From: UBA1765 sp045629945
Lineage (GTDB): Bacteria; Fibrobacterota; Fibrobacteria; Fibrobacterales; Fibrobacteraceae
DNA: 64,000 nt
Direction of reading: 5' to 3'
Assembly (NCBI GenBank): GCA_045629945.1
Contig: JAZQSE010000027.1
Coordinates: 1-64,000, forward strand
A program made the position numbers and the translations under genes. Below the pieces are notes generated by a model. The model ran no database searches. It had not been told where the DNA came from and saw only the letters and a program-made list of their open reading frames with translations. Position 1 is the stretch's first letter. Every line of letters starts with the position of its first letter. Of the stretch, positions 1 through 8,486 are shown one piece after another.

Positions 1-141
1 GAAATGGTTACTCCAGGTGATACCGTAACGATTCACGTGAACCTCATTGCTCCAATTGCAATGGACAAGCAGCTCCGTTTCGCAATCCGCGAAGGTGGCC
101 GTACTGTTGGTGCTGGTTCCGTAACTGAAATCATCAACTAA
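1..141 (+). CDS. tuf: Elongation factor Tu, C-terminal fragment
   Basis: The open frame from the first base encodes the last 46 residues of EF-Tu, the GTPase that delivers aminoacyl-tRNA to the ribosome. The fragment lies in the C-terminal beta-barrel domain 3 and includes the family's typical GGRTVGAGSVTEI ending. The start and the GTPase domain lie outside the window. It stops 9 bases before rpsJ, so tuf heads the ribosomal protein cluster, as in many bacterial str/S10 junctions. Confidence 0.95.
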   Translation, partial: EMVTPGDTVTIHVNLIAPIAMDKQLRFAIREGGRTVGAGSVTEIIN

Positions 142-150
142 GGAAAAATC

Positions 151-462
151 ATGGCTGGTGAACAACGCATTCGTATTCGCTTGAAGTCTTTCGATCATCG
201 TATGATTGATCGTTCTACTCAAGATATTGTGAATACTGCAAAGAACACCGGGGCTCGCATCTCGGGCCCCATCCCTCTCCCGACCAAGATTCAAAAGTAC
301 ACTGTACTTCGTTCTCCGCATATTGATAAAACATCGCGTGAACAATTTGAATCTCGTACTCATAAACGCTTGATTGATATTCTGGATGCTACACCGCAGA
401 CAGTTGATTCTCTCATGAAACTCGACTTGCCAGCAGGTGTCGAAGTTGATATTAAGGTCTAA
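151..462 (+). CDS. rpsJ: 30S ribosomal protein S10
   Basis: S10 is a 30S head protein that also acts in transcription antitermination with NusB in model bacteria. The 103-residue product has normal family length and the conserved RIRLKSFDHRMID start. An AAGGAAAAA stretch lies just upstream of the ATG. This is the first gene of the S10-type operon and sits 4 bases before rplC. Confidence 0.97.
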   Translation: MAGEQRIRIRLKSFDHRMIDRSTQDIVNTAKNTGARISGPIPLPTKIQKYTVLRSPHIDKTSREQFESRTHKRLIDILDATPQTVDSLMKLDLPAGVEVDIKV

Positions 463-466
463 TACA

Positions 467-1087
467 ATGAACGGAATTCTTGCAAAAAAGCTGGGAATGA
501 CCCAAATTTTCACGGAAGCAGGCGAATGCGTTCCTGTTACGGTGCTTGAAGCCGGTCCGTGTGTGGTCGTTTGCCACAGAACAGAAGAAAAAGAAGGCTA
601 TACGGCTGTTCAGATTGGTTTTGGTGCCAAGAAAGAACAACGTGCCAATAAGGCTGAACTTGGACATTTCAAAAAGTCCAATGTTGCTCCTTGCCAAGAA
701 CTTGTTGAATTTGATGTTGCCGATTTGAATGAATGGCCTGTCGGTAAGGAATTCGGAGCTGCTGATTTTGCTGCTGATGCAAAGTTGGTAAATGTTTCCG
801 GCATTTCTAAAGGTCATGGTTTCTCTGGCGGTATCAAACGTCATGGTTTCCATAGCGGTCCTCGTTCCCACGGTACTCACAATATGCGTGAACCAGGTGG
901 TATCTCTGCTAACTCTTACCCAGGACGCGTTTTCCGTGGTAAGAAAATGCCTGGTCAATATGGTAACAAGAAAGTGACTGTTAAGCACCTCCAGATTGTT
1001 AAGGTCGATGGTGATCGTAACTTGTTGTTCGTTCGTGGCGCAGTTCCTGGCCCGAAAAACGGCATTATCGTGGTGAGGAAAGACTAA
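467..1087 (+). CDS. rplC: 50S ribosomal protein L3
   Basis: L3 is an early assembly protein near the peptidyl transferase centre. The 206-residue product starts with the conserved MNGILAKKLGMTQIF sequence. I therefore chose the ATG at 467 over an in-frame upstream start at 437, which would overlap rpsJ. The central GHGFSGGIKRHGF region holds the conserved loop that reaches the catalytic centre. The TAA stop shares one base with the ATG of rplD, which suggests translational coupling. Confidence 0.97.
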   Translation: MNGILAKKLGMTQIFTEAGECVPVTVLEAGPCVVVCHRTEEKEGYTAVQIGFGAKKEQRANKAELGHFKKSNVAPCQELVEFDVADLNEWPVGKEFGAADFAADAKLVNVSGISKGHGFSGGIKRHGFHSGPRSHGTHNMREPGGISANSYPGRVFRGKKMPGQYGNKKVTVKHLQIVKVDGDRNLLFVRGAVPGPKNGIIVVRKD

Positions 1088-1707
1088 TGGCACAGGCAAA
1101 ACTTTACGCTGCAAATGGCGATTTCAAAAATGAAGTAGCATTGCCTGCAATGTTTGACGAAACTGTCAACAAGGTATGCATTTATCTCCATGTCAAGGCT
1201 ATTTTGAATAACCTCCGTCAGGGAACAGCTCAAACTAAGACTCGTTCTCAAGTTAGCGGTGGTACTACTAAGCCTTGGAAACAAAAAGGTACCGGTCGTG
1301 CTCGTTCTGGTCAGAATACTTCTCCAGTTTGGGTTCGCGGTAACAAAGCTCATGGTCCGAAATCCCATGATTATTTTGAAAAAGTAAACAAGAAAGTGAA
1401 ACGCATTGCGTTCCATTCCGCTCTTTCTGCTAAGGCTCTTGAAGGCAAAGTTCTTGTTTTTGAAGCTCTCTCTTTTGAAGCTCCTAAAACTAAGGATTTC
1501 CTTTCTGTTATGCTTAAGTCTGGCATTGAACAGCGTAATGCACTTTTGATTGTTGGCGAACAAGACAAAAACCTTCAGCTCTCTTCTGCAAACGTGCCTT
1601 GGTGCCGTTGCGCTCGCGTAGCTGATGTGAATACTTACGATCTCGTTCGTGCAAACAACATCGTTATCTCCCAGGCTGCTTTGGCAGAACTCGAAGGGGG
1701 GCGCTAA
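1087..1707 (+). CDS. rplD: 50S ribosomal protein L4
   Basis: L4 lines the peptide exit tunnel and in Escherichia coli also autoregulates the S10 operon. The 206-residue product has normal length. It contains the basic tunnel extension, visible as SGGTTKPWKQKGTGRARSG at about residues 55-73. It begins in a TAATG overlap with rplC and ends in another with rplW. I did not identify an L4-binding leader in this window. Confidence 0.96.
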   Translation: MAQAKLYAANGDFKNEVALPAMFDETVNKVCIYLHVKAILNNLRQGTAQTKTRSQVSGGTTKPWKQKGTGRARSGQNTSPVWVRGNKAHGPKSHDYFEKVNKKVKRIAFHSALSAKALEGKVLVFEALSFEAPKTKDFLSVMLKSGIEQRNALLIVGEQDKNLQLSSANVPWCRCARVADVNTYDLVRANNIVISQAALAELEGGR

Positions 1708-2009
1708 TGAAAGAAATTCATGAAATCTTAGTTGCTCCGCACATTACAGAAGATTCTACTAAGAATATGGTAGATCCACGTTCTGGTGTGCGTCAGTATG
1801 TATTTAAAGTGGCCATGGATGCTAGCAAGCCTGAAATTAAGGCTGCAATCGAAAAACGTTTCGATGTTAAGGTTGATTCAGTAAACACTTTGATCAATCG
1901 TGGTAAAATGAAACGTGTTCGTTATGTTGCTGGCAAAAAATCCAACTGGAAAAAGGCCTACATCACATTGAAAGCCGGCCAGAAAATTGCCGAACTTGAA
2001 GGAGTCTAA
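1707..2009 (+). CDS. rplW: 50S ribosomal protein L23
   Basis: L23 sits at the exit of the peptide tunnel and is the main docking site for trigger factor and SRP. The 100-residue product has the typical early ITEDSTKNM helix and the NRGKMKRVRYVAGKKSNWKK loop. It starts in the stop codon of rplD and is followed 2 bases later by rplB. Trigger factor, its likely partner, is coded at 29215 in this window. Confidence 0.96.
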   Translation: MKEIHEILVAPHITEDSTKNMVDPRSGVRQYVFKVAMDASKPEIKAAIEKRFDVKVDSVNTLINRGKMKRVRYVAGKKSNWKKAYITLKAGQKIAELEGV

Positions 2010-2011
2010 TC

Positions 2012-2845
2012 ATGGGTCTGAAAAGTTATCGCCCGCTTACCCCGACTTTGCGTTATAAGCAAATCAGCGATAAGACTGAAATCACCGCTGATAAGCCTTA
2101 TAAACCGCTTACTGAAGGTATCAAGCGTAGTTCTGGTCGTAACAATGTCGGTGAAATTACTTCTCGCCGTCGTGGTGGTGGCCATAAGAAACTTTATCGT
2201 ATCATTGATTTTAAACGTAAAGAATCTGAAGTTTCTTGCGTTGTTGAAACAATCGAATACGATCCAAATCGTACAGCACGTATCGCTCTTGTAAAGTATG
2301 CGAACGGAAAACGCGCTTACATCATTGCTCCTAATGGTGTTAAAGTAGGCGATGTTTTGAATGCTGGCGATAAGGCTGAATTCAAAATCGGAAACGCAAT
2401 GCCTTTGCGCAACATCCCTTTAAACTCTATCATTCATAATATTGAAATGAAACCGGGTAAGGGTGCTCAGCTCGCTCGCTCCGCTGGTGCAGGTGCTGAA
2501 CTTGTTGCTAAAGACGGTAAACTTTGCCAGGTTCGTTTACCAAGTGGTGAAGTTCGTTATATTCCGGAAAATTGCCTTGCCGTTATCGGTCAGGTTTCCA
2601 ATGTTGATCACATGAATGAAACATCTGGTTCTGCTGGTCGTTCCCGCTGGCTCGGTGTTCGTCCTTCTGTTCGCGGTGTTGTAATGAACCCGGTAGACCA
2701 CCCACTTGGTGGTGGTGAAGGTAGAACTTCAGGTGGTCGTCATCCATGTTCTCCATGGGGTAAAAACTCCAAGGGTGCTAAAACTCGTAACAATAAACGT
2801 ACTGATAAGTTTATCGTACGTCGTCGTCAGAAGAAGAGGGCCTAA
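2012..2845 (+). CDS. rplB: 50S ribosomal protein L2
   Basis: L2 is required for subunit association and supports peptidyl transfer. The 277-residue product matches family length. It has the SSGRNNVGEITSRRRGGGHK segment near the N-terminus and the C-terminal VDHPLGGGEGRTSGGRHPCS signature, which includes the conserved histidine loop. It lies between rplW and rpsS as in the standard S10 operon. Confidence 0.97.
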   Translation: MGLKSYRPLTPTLRYKQISDKTEITADKPYKPLTEGIKRSSGRNNVGEITSRRRGGGHKKLYRIIDFKRKESEVSCVVETIEYDPNRTARIALVKYANGKRAYIIAPNGVKVGDVLNAGDKAEFKIGNAMPLRNIPLNSIIHNIEMKPGKGAQLARSAGAGAELVAKDGKLCQVRLPSGEVRYIPENCLAVIGQVSNVDHMNETSGSAGRSRWLGVRPSVRGVVMNPVDHPLGGGEGRTSGGRHPCSPWGKNSKGAKTRNNKRTDKFIVRRRQKKRA

Positions 2846-2848
2846 TTC

Positions 2849-3130
2849 ATGTCCAGATCCCTTAAGAAAGGTGCTTTCGTGGATTCCCACGTTCTCAAAA
2901 AAGCCCAGGAAATGGCTAGCTCTGACAAGAAGCAGGCCATCAAAACCTGGTCTCGTCGATCCACAATTATTCCCGACATGGTCGGACTTACTTTCTCCGT
3001 GTACAACGGTAAGCAATTCATTCCTGTTTATGTAACTGAAAACATGGTTGGTCATAAACTTGGTGAATTTTCTCCTACTCGCTTGTTCCGCGGTCACCGT
3101 AAGGATGAAAAGGCTGGAGGAAAGAGATAA
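2849..3130 (+). CDS. rpsS: 30S ribosomal protein S19
   Basis: S19 forms a complex with S13 in the 30S head and contacts tRNA. The 93-residue product starts with the invariant MSRSLKKGAFVD and contains the VGHKLGEFSPTRLFRGH signature. It ends in a TAATG overlap with rplV. Confidence 0.97.
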   Translation: MSRSLKKGAFVDSHVLKKAQEMASSDKKQAIKTWSRRSTIIPDMVGLTFSVYNGKQFIPVYVTENMVGHKLGEFSPTRLFRGHRKDEKAGGKR

Positions 3131-3486
3131 TGCAAGCTGTTGCTAAAGTGAAAAACGTTCGCTATGGCGTTCGCAAGCTTCGCCAAGTTGTTGATTTGAT
3201 GCGTGGCAAGTCTGTTGCTGAAGCCTTTGCTATGCTTTCAATTCTTCGTACACAGAAGAAAGGTGCAGTAATTGTTGAAAACGCTTTGAAGTCAGCTGTA
3301 GCAAACTTCAAGCAAAAATCCCCAGCAGCAGTAACTGCAGAAGAACTTAAAATTACGGCAATTTTTGCTGATGGCGCAATGATCATGAAACGCATTCGTC
3401 CGCGTTCTCAGGGTCGTGCCTATCGTATTGAAAAGCCAATGTCTCATTTGACCGTCGTTGTTTCTAACGACACCGATAAGGAGTAA
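3130..3486 (+). CDS. rplV: 50S ribosomal protein L22
   Basis: L22 lines the peptide exit tunnel with L4 through a long beta hairpin. The 118-residue product has the conserved VRYGVRKLRQVVDLMRGK start. The basic hairpin region MKRIRPRSQGRAYRIEKPMSH is near the C-terminus. It starts within the stop codon of rpsS and is followed by rpsC after 3 bases. Confidence 0.96.
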   Translation: MQAVAKVKNVRYGVRKLRQVVDLMRGKSVAEAFAMLSILRTQKKGAVIVENALKSAVANFKQKSPAAVTAEELKITAIFADGAMIMKRIRPRSQGRAYRIEKPMSHLTVVVSNDTDKE

Positions 3487-3489
3487 ACC

Positions 3490-4149
3490 ATGGGTCAAAA
3501 AACTCATCCGAACGGTCTTCGCCTTGGTGTTATCAGAGGATGGCAGTCCAAATGGTACGCTGAAGGCAAGTTTGCCGAATTGCTTAATGAAGATATCATT
3601 CTTCGTCGCTATTTGATGAAGCGTTTTGAACATGCTTCTCTTTCTCGCGTCGGGATTGAACGTACTGCTAAAAAGGTTAATGTAAACCTCTATACAGCTC
3701 GTCCAGGTATCGTGATTGGCAAAAAAGGTGAAGAATTGGAAAAACTTAAAGGTGAACTTCAATTCTTAACCGGAAAAGATATCTATATTAGCGTTCACGA
3801 AATCAAGCGTCCAGAAACGGATGCCAAGTTGACTGCTGAAAACATTGCTCGTCAGCTTGAAAAGCGTATTTCTTTCCGCCGTGCTATGAAACGTGCGATC
3901 CAGAGCGCAATGCGTATGGGTGTCGAAGGTATCAAGGTGCAAGTTGGTGGCCGTCTTGGCGGTGCCGAAATTGCTCGAGTGGAAAAATATGCTGAAGGTC
4001 GCGTTCCTTTGCACACGCTCCGTGCTGACATTGATTACGCTACTGCGACTGCAAAGACTGTTTATGGTTCCATCGGTATTAAGGTGTGGATCATGCACGG
4101 TGAAAAGATCGGTAAGGACGTTATGTCTGACACCAAGAGAGAGAAATAA
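3490..4149 (+). CDS. rpsC: 30S ribosomal protein S3
   Basis: S3 forms part of the mRNA entry channel and its helicase activity. The 219-residue product starts MGQKTHPNGLRLG. A KH domain carries the IVIGKKGEELEKLK motif at about residues 75-88, and the C-terminal domain contains GRLGGAEIAR. The length is usual for the family. Confidence 0.97.
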   Translation: MGQKTHPNGLRLGVIRGWQSKWYAEGKFAELLNEDIILRRYLMKRFEHASLSRVGIERTAKKVNVNLYTARPGIVIGKKGEELEKLKGELQFLTGKDIYISVHEIKRPETDAKLTAENIARQLEKRISFRRAMKRAIQSAMRMGVEGIKVQVGGRLGGAEIARVEKYAEGRVPLHTLRADIDYATATAKTVYGSIGIKVWIMHGEKIGKDVMSDTKREK

Positions 4150-4152
4150 GCT

Positions 4153-4566
4153 ATGCTGAGTCCTAAAAGAACTAAGTTCCGTAAGATGATGAAAGGCCGC
4201 ATGAAGGGCGTTGCCACTCGTGGCAACTACATGGCCTTCGGCGATTTCGGCCTTCAGGCTTTGGAAAAGTGCTGGCTCACTGCTCGCCAGATTGAAGCAG
4301 CACGTATTGCTATGACTCGTAAAATCAAACGCGGTGGCCGTGTTTGGATTCGCGTGTTCCCTGATAAGCCAGTAACTAAGCACCCTGCTGAAGCTCGTAT
4401 GGGTAAAGGTAAAGGCGGTGTAGAATTCTGGGCAGCAGTAATTCTTCCAGGGCGCATTATTTTCGAAATGGGTGGAGTAGAAAGAGAATTGGCAATGGAA
4501 GCTCTTGCAGTTGCCGCTCAGAAACTTCCACTCAAGGTTAAGATTATTGAAGCTTCGGAGATCTAA
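4153..4566 (+). CDS. rplP: 50S ribosomal protein L16
   Basis: L16 organises the A-site region of the large subunit. The 137-residue product begins MLSPKRTKFRKMMKGRMKG and includes the conserved RMGKGKGGVEFWAA segment. The stop codon overlaps the rpmC start by one base (TAATG). Confidence 0.97.
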   Translation: MLSPKRTKFRKMMKGRMKGVATRGNYMAFGDFGLQALEKCWLTARQIEAARIAMTRKIKRGGRVWIRVFPDKPVTKHPAEARMGKGKGGVEFWAAVILPGRIIFEMGGVERELAMEALAVAAQKLPLKVKIIEASEI

Positions 4567-4757
4567 TGAAAGCTCGTGAATTAAAAGAAATGGGCACTGA
4601 CCAGCTTCAGGAAAAGCTCGCCCAGCTGAATCTCGATCTGTTTAACTTCCGTCTTGCCGCAAAAACCGGTAATTTGGAAAAACCTTCTATGATTCGTTCT
4701 GCCCGTAAGGACATTGCACGAATCAAGACAATCCTTACCGAAAGGGCAAAGGCTTAA
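4566..4757 (+). CDS. rpmC: 50S ribosomal protein L29
   Basis: L29 is a small helical-hairpin protein next to L23 at the exit tunnel. The 63-residue product has the family pattern of an ELKEMGTDQLQEKL first helix and a RSARKDIARIKTIL second helix. It starts in the rplP stop codon, and rpsQ follows after 18 bases with an AGGAA ribosome-binding site. Confidence 0.95.
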   Translation: MKARELKEMGTDQLQEKLAQLNLDLFNFRLAAKTGNLEKPSMIRSARKDIARIKTILTERAKA

Positions 4758-4775
4758 GCCGCGAGGAACAGGAAA

Positions 4776-5030
4776 ATGGATAGAAATTTACGCAAGGTAA
4801 GACAGGGTATCGTATTCTCCAGCGCTATGGATAAAACGATTACGGTTGTGGTTGAAAACCGCAAACGTCACCCGATGTATAACAAAATCATGACCACTAC
4901 TAAGAAACTTAAAGCTCATGACGAAAACAATGAAGCTGGTGAAGGTGACTTGGTAGAAATCATGGAAACCCGTCCCCTTTCTGCAACAAAGCGTTGGCGC
5001 CTTGTTCGGATTGTGGAAAAGAAGAAATAA
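4776..5030 (+). CDS. rpsQ: 30S ribosomal protein S17
   Basis: S17 is a primary 16S rRNA-binding protein of the OB-fold type. The 84-residue product contains the signature SSAMDKTITVVVENRKRHP and the LVEIMETRPLSATKRWRLV end segment. Its position between rpmC and rplN is standard. Confidence 0.96.
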   Translation: MDRNLRKVRQGIVFSSAMDKTITVVVENRKRHPMYNKIMTTTKKLKAHDENNEAGEGDLVEIMETRPLSATKRWRLVRIVEKKK

Positions 5031-5051
5031 TTTCTTTGGAGTAAGGCGAAT

Positions 5052-5420
5052 ATGATTCAAGAAGAAACCAGACTCGTCGTGGCAGATAACAGTGGTGCCA
5101 AGGAAGTCGCCTGCATCCGAGTTTTGGGCGGTACAAATCGTCGTTACGCAAGTATCGGTGATGTAATCAAGGTAGCTGTAAAAGACGCTATCCCCCAGAG
5201 CAAGGTGAAGAAGGGCGCTGTGGCTGAAGCTGTTGTTGTCCGTACACGCAAGGAAATCGGTCGTAAAGACGGTTCCTTAATCCGCTTCTCAGATAACGCT
5301 GTTGTTTTGGTAAACAAAGATGGCGAACCACGTGGTACTCGTATTTTTGGACCTGTGGCTCGTGAATTGCGTGAGAAGAAATTTATGAAGATCATCTCCC
5401 TTGCCCCTGAGGTTCTCTAA
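5052..5420 (+). CDS. rplN: 50S ribosomal protein L14
   Basis: L14 sits at the subunit interface and binds silencing factor RsfS in other bacteria. The 122-residue product has normal length and begins MIQEETRLVVADNSGAKEV. A GGAGTAAGG Shine-Dalgarno region lies upstream of the ATG. The gene ends in a TAATG overlap with rplX. Confidence 0.97.
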   Translation: MIQEETRLVVADNSGAKEVACIRVLGGTNRRYASIGDVIKVAVKDAIPQSKVKKGAVAEAVVVRTRKEIGRKDGSLIRFSDNAVVLVNKDGEPRGTRIFGPVARELREKKFMKIISLAPEVL

Positions 5421-5725
5421 TGGCAAAGATCAAGAAGAATGATAACGTAAAGGTGATTGCAGGCGCCTCTAAGGGTAAAACCGGCACAGTCATCAGCGTC
5501 GATCCTAAGAAGAATCGCGTGATTGTCAGTGGCGTTAATGTTTGCAAACGCCATGAAAAGCCTAGCCAGGCCAATCAGGCGGGTGGCATTGTTGATAAAG
5601 AAATGCCTATCCATGTCTCTAATGTGATGCTTTTGGAAGGTTCTGTTCCAGTTCGTACACGTCGTGTTCGTGAAGCTGGCAAAAAGAGCGTTCGCGTAAG
5701 CGTCAAAACCGGTAAGGCTCTTTGA
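5420..5725 (+). CDS. rplX: 50S ribosomal protein L24
   Basis: L24 initiates assembly of the 50S subunit. The 101-residue product carries a KOW motif at the N-terminus (NDNVKVIAGASKGKTGTV) followed by the conserved VNVCKRHEKPSQANQAGGI segment. It starts in the stop codon of rplN. Confidence 0.96.
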   Translation: MAKIKKNDNVKVIAGASKGKTGTVISVDPKKNRVIVSGVNVCKRHEKPSQANQAGGIVDKEMPIHVSNVMLLEGSVPVRTRRVREAGKKSVRVSVKTGKAL

Positions 5726-5733
5726 GGTTTAAC

Positions 5734-6273
5734 ATGAATAGCATGCAACAACATTATAGAGAAAAAGTGATTCCTGCATTGCAGGAACGCTTCGGCTACA
5801 AAAATGTAATGCAGATTCCACGCCTGGAAAAGATTGTTTTGAATATGGGCGTTGGTGAAGCCGCCGGCAATCGCAAGATTCTTGACGAAGCCGCAGACAC
5901 TCTTTCTGCAATTACTGGTCAAAAAGCCGTGATTACAACTGCCAAGAAGGCTATTTCCAACTTTAAACTCCGTGAAGGTATGGGCATTGGTGCTAAGGTT
6001 ACTCTTCATGGCGATAACATGTGGGATTTCTTCTACCGTTTCGTGAACATTGCTTTACCGCGTGTTCGTGACTTCCGTGGTTTGGCTCGTCGTGGTTTTG
6101 ATGGTCGTGGTAACTTTACCTTAGGCATCAAAGAACAAACGATTTTCGTTGAAATCGACATTGATAAAGTTTCTCACACATTCGGTATGGACATTTCCTT
6201 TGTAACATCTGCAAAGACAGATGAAGAAGGTCGTGCTCTTCTCGAAGCTCTTGGACTTCCATATAGAAAGTAA
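5734..6273 (+). CDS. rplE: 50S ribosomal protein L5
   Basis: L5 binds 5S rRNA and the P-site tRNA. I place the start at the ATG at 5734, giving 179 residues as in Escherichia coli. The upstream in-frame TTG at 5722 would overlap rplX, and GAGG at 5724-5727 is well spaced for the ATG. Family segments PRLEKIVLNMGVGEA and FRGLARRGFDGRGNF are clear. Confidence 0.95.
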   Translation: MNSMQQHYREKVIPALQERFGYKNVMQIPRLEKIVLNMGVGEAAGNRKILDEAADTLSAITGQKAVITTAKKAISNFKLREGMGIGAKVTLHGDNMWDFFYRFVNIALPRVRDFRGLARRGFDGRGNFTLGIKEQTIFVEIDIDKVSHTFGMDISFVTSAKTDEEGRALLEALGLPYRK

Positions 6274-6282
6274 GGTAATACC

Positions 6283-6468
6283 ATGGCAAGCAGAAGAATG
6301 ATTGAAAAATGCAAACGTACTCCGAAGTTCACAGTTCGTGGGTATAATCGTTGCAAGCGTTGCGGTAGGCCGCACGCCTTTATGCGCCGCTTTGGCCTTT
6401 GCCGTATTTGCTTCCGCGAAATGGCTCTTGCTGGCGAAATCCCTGGTATCACCAAGTCGTCCTGGTAA
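6283..6468 (+). CDS. rpsN: 30S ribosomal protein S14, zinc-binding type
   Basis: S14 completes the 30S head. The 61-residue product is the short, zinc-ribbon form (often called type Z), with CKRC and CRIC pairs at about residues 24-27 and 40-43. Most proteobacteria have a longer form without these cysteines. It lies between rplE and rpsH as usual. Confidence 0.96.
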   Translation: MASRRMIEKCKRTPKFTVRGYNRCKRCGRPHAFMRRFGLCRICFREMALAGEIPGITKSSW

Positions 6469-6480
6469 GGAGAATTCACA

Positions 6481-6876
6481 ATGTCTATGACAGATCCTAT
6501 TGCTGATATGCTCACACGCATTCGCAACGCATCGCTTGCGAAATTGCCTGTGGTTGACATTCCTGCCAGCAACTTGAAGCGTGAAATTGCACGCGTATTG
6601 CAGGAAAAAGGTTTCATCAAGAAGTTCGTCGTCGTTGAAGATGGCAAGCAAGGTGTTTTAAAAGTCTTGCTCCGCTACACGAAGGGCGAATCCGCTATCC
6701 TCGGCATTGAACGTGTAAGTACACCTGGTCTTCGTCACTATGTTGATGTTGCCAACTTGCCACGCGTTCGCAATGGTCTTGGGTTTGCGATAATCTCCAC
6801 TTCCAAAGGGGTGATGACTGATCACGAAGCTCGTCAACAGAAAGTTGGCGGTGAAGTCATCGCTAAGGTCTGGTGA
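6481..6876 (+). CDS. rpsH: 30S ribosomal protein S8
   Basis: S8 binds 16S rRNA and regulates the spc operon in Escherichia coli. The 131-residue product contains DPIADMLTRIRNAS and the C-terminal ISTSKGVMTDHEAR signature. An AAGGAG at 6467-6472 supports the ATG at 6481. A second in-frame ATG two codons later is also possible. Confidence 0.96.
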   Translation: MSMTDPIADMLTRIRNASLAKLPVVDIPASNLKREIARVLQEKGFIKKFVVVEDGKQGVLKVLLRYTKGESAILGIERVSTPGLRHYVDVANLPRVRNGLGFAIISTSKGVMTDHEARQQKVGGEVIAKVW

Positions 6877-6883
6877 GGTTAAG

Positions 6884-7423
6884 ATGTCCCGTATAGGTAA
6901 AGCTATTATTAATATTCCTGCCGGAGTCAAAGTGGCTATTAATGGCCAGAACATTCAAGTGGAAGGTCCTCTTGGAAAATTGGCTGCGGATGTACATGAG
7001 TTGATTGCTATCAAACTCGAAGGCAATGAACTTTCTTTCTCTCGCCCGAACGATCAGAAGTTCTCTCGTGCAATTCACGGTACTACTCGTGCTATTGTTG
7101 CGAACATGGTAGAAGGCGTTACCAAAGGTTTCCAGAAGAATTTGGAAATTGTTGGCGTTGGTTATCGTGTAGAACAGAAGGGAAAAGACCTGAATCTCGT
7201 TCTCGGTTTCTCCCATCCGGTTATTTATAAAGCTCCGGAAGGAATCACATTAACTGCCGTGGATCCGCTTAAGATTTCCATTAAGGGAATCGACAAGCAA
7301 AAAGTGGGTCAGGCTGCTGCGGAAATTCGCAAGTATCGTCGTCCAGAACCTTATAAGGGTAAGGGCATTAAGTACGAAGGTGAAATTGTCCGTCGTAAGC
7401 AAGGCAAGAAGACAGGTAAATAA
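6884..7423 (+). CDS. rplF: 50S ribosomal protein L6
   Basis: L6 lies near the sarcin-ricin loop and elongation-factor binding site. I chose the ATG at 6884 (MSRIGKAIINIP), preceded by a GAGG site, over an in-frame GTG at 6845 inside rpsH. This gives 179 residues. The C-terminal signature RKYRRPEPYKGKGIKYEGE is intact. Confidence 0.96.
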   Translation: MSRIGKAIINIPAGVKVAINGQNIQVEGPLGKLAADVHELIAIKLEGNELSFSRPNDQKFSRAIHGTTRAIVANMVEGVTKGFQKNLEIVGVGYRVEQKGKDLNLVLGFSHPVIYKAPEGITLTAVDPLKISIKGIDKQKVGQAAAEIRKYRRPEPYKGKGIKYEGEIVRRKQGKKTGK

Positions 7424-7432
7424 GGGTAGATT

Positions 7433-7804
7433 ATGACTGTTATTGCTAAGAAAAGATTCTTATCACGTATTGCGCGCCATGAACGTGTTCGCAAGTCTGT
7501 GATTGGCACTGCTGAACGTCCACGTTTGGCAGTACGTCGCTCCCTTGCCCACATGGTTGCTCAGATCATTGATGATCAGAACAACAAGTCTCTCGCTCAG
7601 CTGACAACCGCTTCTAAGGATTTCCAATCCAAGTTCTCGGAATTGACAAAGAGCGAACAAAGCAAAAAGCTCGGTCTTCTTATTGCGGAAATTGCTAAGT
7701 CCAAAGGGATCAATTCCGTAGTATTTGATCGTGGTGGTTTCATTTACCATGGCCGCGTTCAGGCACTTGCAGAAGGTGCTCGTGAAGGCGGACTTGAATT
7801 CTAA
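7433..7804 (+). CDS. rplR: 50S ribosomal protein L18
   Basis: L18 binds 5S rRNA with L5 and L25. The 123-residue product has the basic N-terminus, then ERPRLAVRRSLAHMVAQIID and the C-terminal FDRGGFIYHGRVQALAEGAR signature. It lies between rplF and rpsE as in the spc operon. Confidence 0.96.
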   Translation: MTVIAKKRFLSRIARHERVRKSVIGTAERPRLAVRRSLAHMVAQIIDDQNNKSLAQLTTASKDFQSKFSELTKSEQSKKLGLLIAEIAKSKGINSVVFDRGGFIYHGRVQALAEGAREGGLEF

Positions 7805-7814
7805 GAGGTACACT

Positions 7815-8294
7815 TTGGAACGCGAAGCTCAAGTTTCAGAATTTGAAGATAAGGTTGTTCATATCAACCGTTGTGCCAAGGTGGTGAAGGGCGGTCGTCG
7901 CTTTTCTTTCAGTGCCTTGGTTGTTGTTGGCAATAAAAACGGCAAGATTGGTGTTGGTCTCGGTAAAGCTAAAGAAGTTTCTGAAGCTATCCGTAAGGGA
8001 ACCGAAGCTGCTCAACGCAATCTCGTAGAAGTTCATGTTCAGGATGGAACCATTTCTCACGATATCGAAGTGAAGTTTGGTGCAACTCGCATTCTTTTGA
8101 TGCCTGCTGCTCCTGGTACTGGTGTTATTGCTGGTGCTGCCGCTCGTGCAGTTCTTGAACTTGCCGGTGTGCGCAACATTTTGACAAAAATTCACGGTTC
8201 TTCTAATCCAAGCACTGTTGTATATGCTTGTATTGAAGGGCTTAAGGCTCAGAAAAATAAACAGGCTTGCGCCATCTTGCGCGGTAACGCCTAA
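7815..8294 (+). CDS. rpsE: 30S ribosomal protein S5 (TTG start)
   Basis: S5 takes part in translational accuracy and mRNA unwinding. The frame is open further upstream into rplR, but family alignment and an AGAGG site at 7804-7808 point to the TTG at 7815. The product is then 159 residues long. The double-stranded RNA-binding-like segment VVKGGRRFSFSALVVVGN and the GSSNPSTVVYA region are conserved. TTG is an unusual start for a ribosomal protein gene. Confidence 0.92.
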   Translation: MEREAQVSEFEDKVVHINRCAKVVKGGRRFSFSALVVVGNKNGKIGVGLGKAKEVSEAIRKGTEAAQRNLVEVHVQDGTISHDIEVKFGATRILLMPAAPGTGVIAGAAARAVLELAGVRNILTKIHGSSNPSTVVYACIEGLKAQKNKQACAILRGNA

Positions 8295-8305
8295 GGAGTA
8301 ATACA

Positions 8306-8485
8306 ATGAAGAAAGTTCGTATTACCCAAATCAAGGGAACTATCCGTACCCTGCCTGAACACAGAGCTAATATGCAAGCTCTTGGTTTGCGTGGCATCGG
8401 TAAAACCGTGGAACATGTGCTTTCTCCTAGCATTGCTGGTATGATTGCACGTGTCCGTCACCTGATCAAGGTGGAGGAAATCTAA
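8306..8485 (+). CDS. rpmD: 50S ribosomal protein L30
   Basis: The frame from the ATG at 8306 encodes 59 residues beginning MKKVRITQIKGTI and containing the L30 motif ALGLRGIGKTVEH. A TAAGGAGTAATACA leader supplies the ribosome-binding site. L30 is a small 50S protein that some bacteria lack. It lies between rpsE and rplO as expected, with 1 base before rplO. Confidence 0.95.
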   Translation: MKKVRITQIKGTIRTLPEHRANMQALGLRGIGKTVEHVLSPSIAGMIARVRHLIKVEEI

Positions 8486-8486
8486 G

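Noticed and set aside
452..1114. 220-residue minus-strand open frame opposite rplC
   Set aside because: It is a shadow of a highly conserved ribosomal gene with no family features. The same applies to other long antisense frames in the 0-13 kb cluster.
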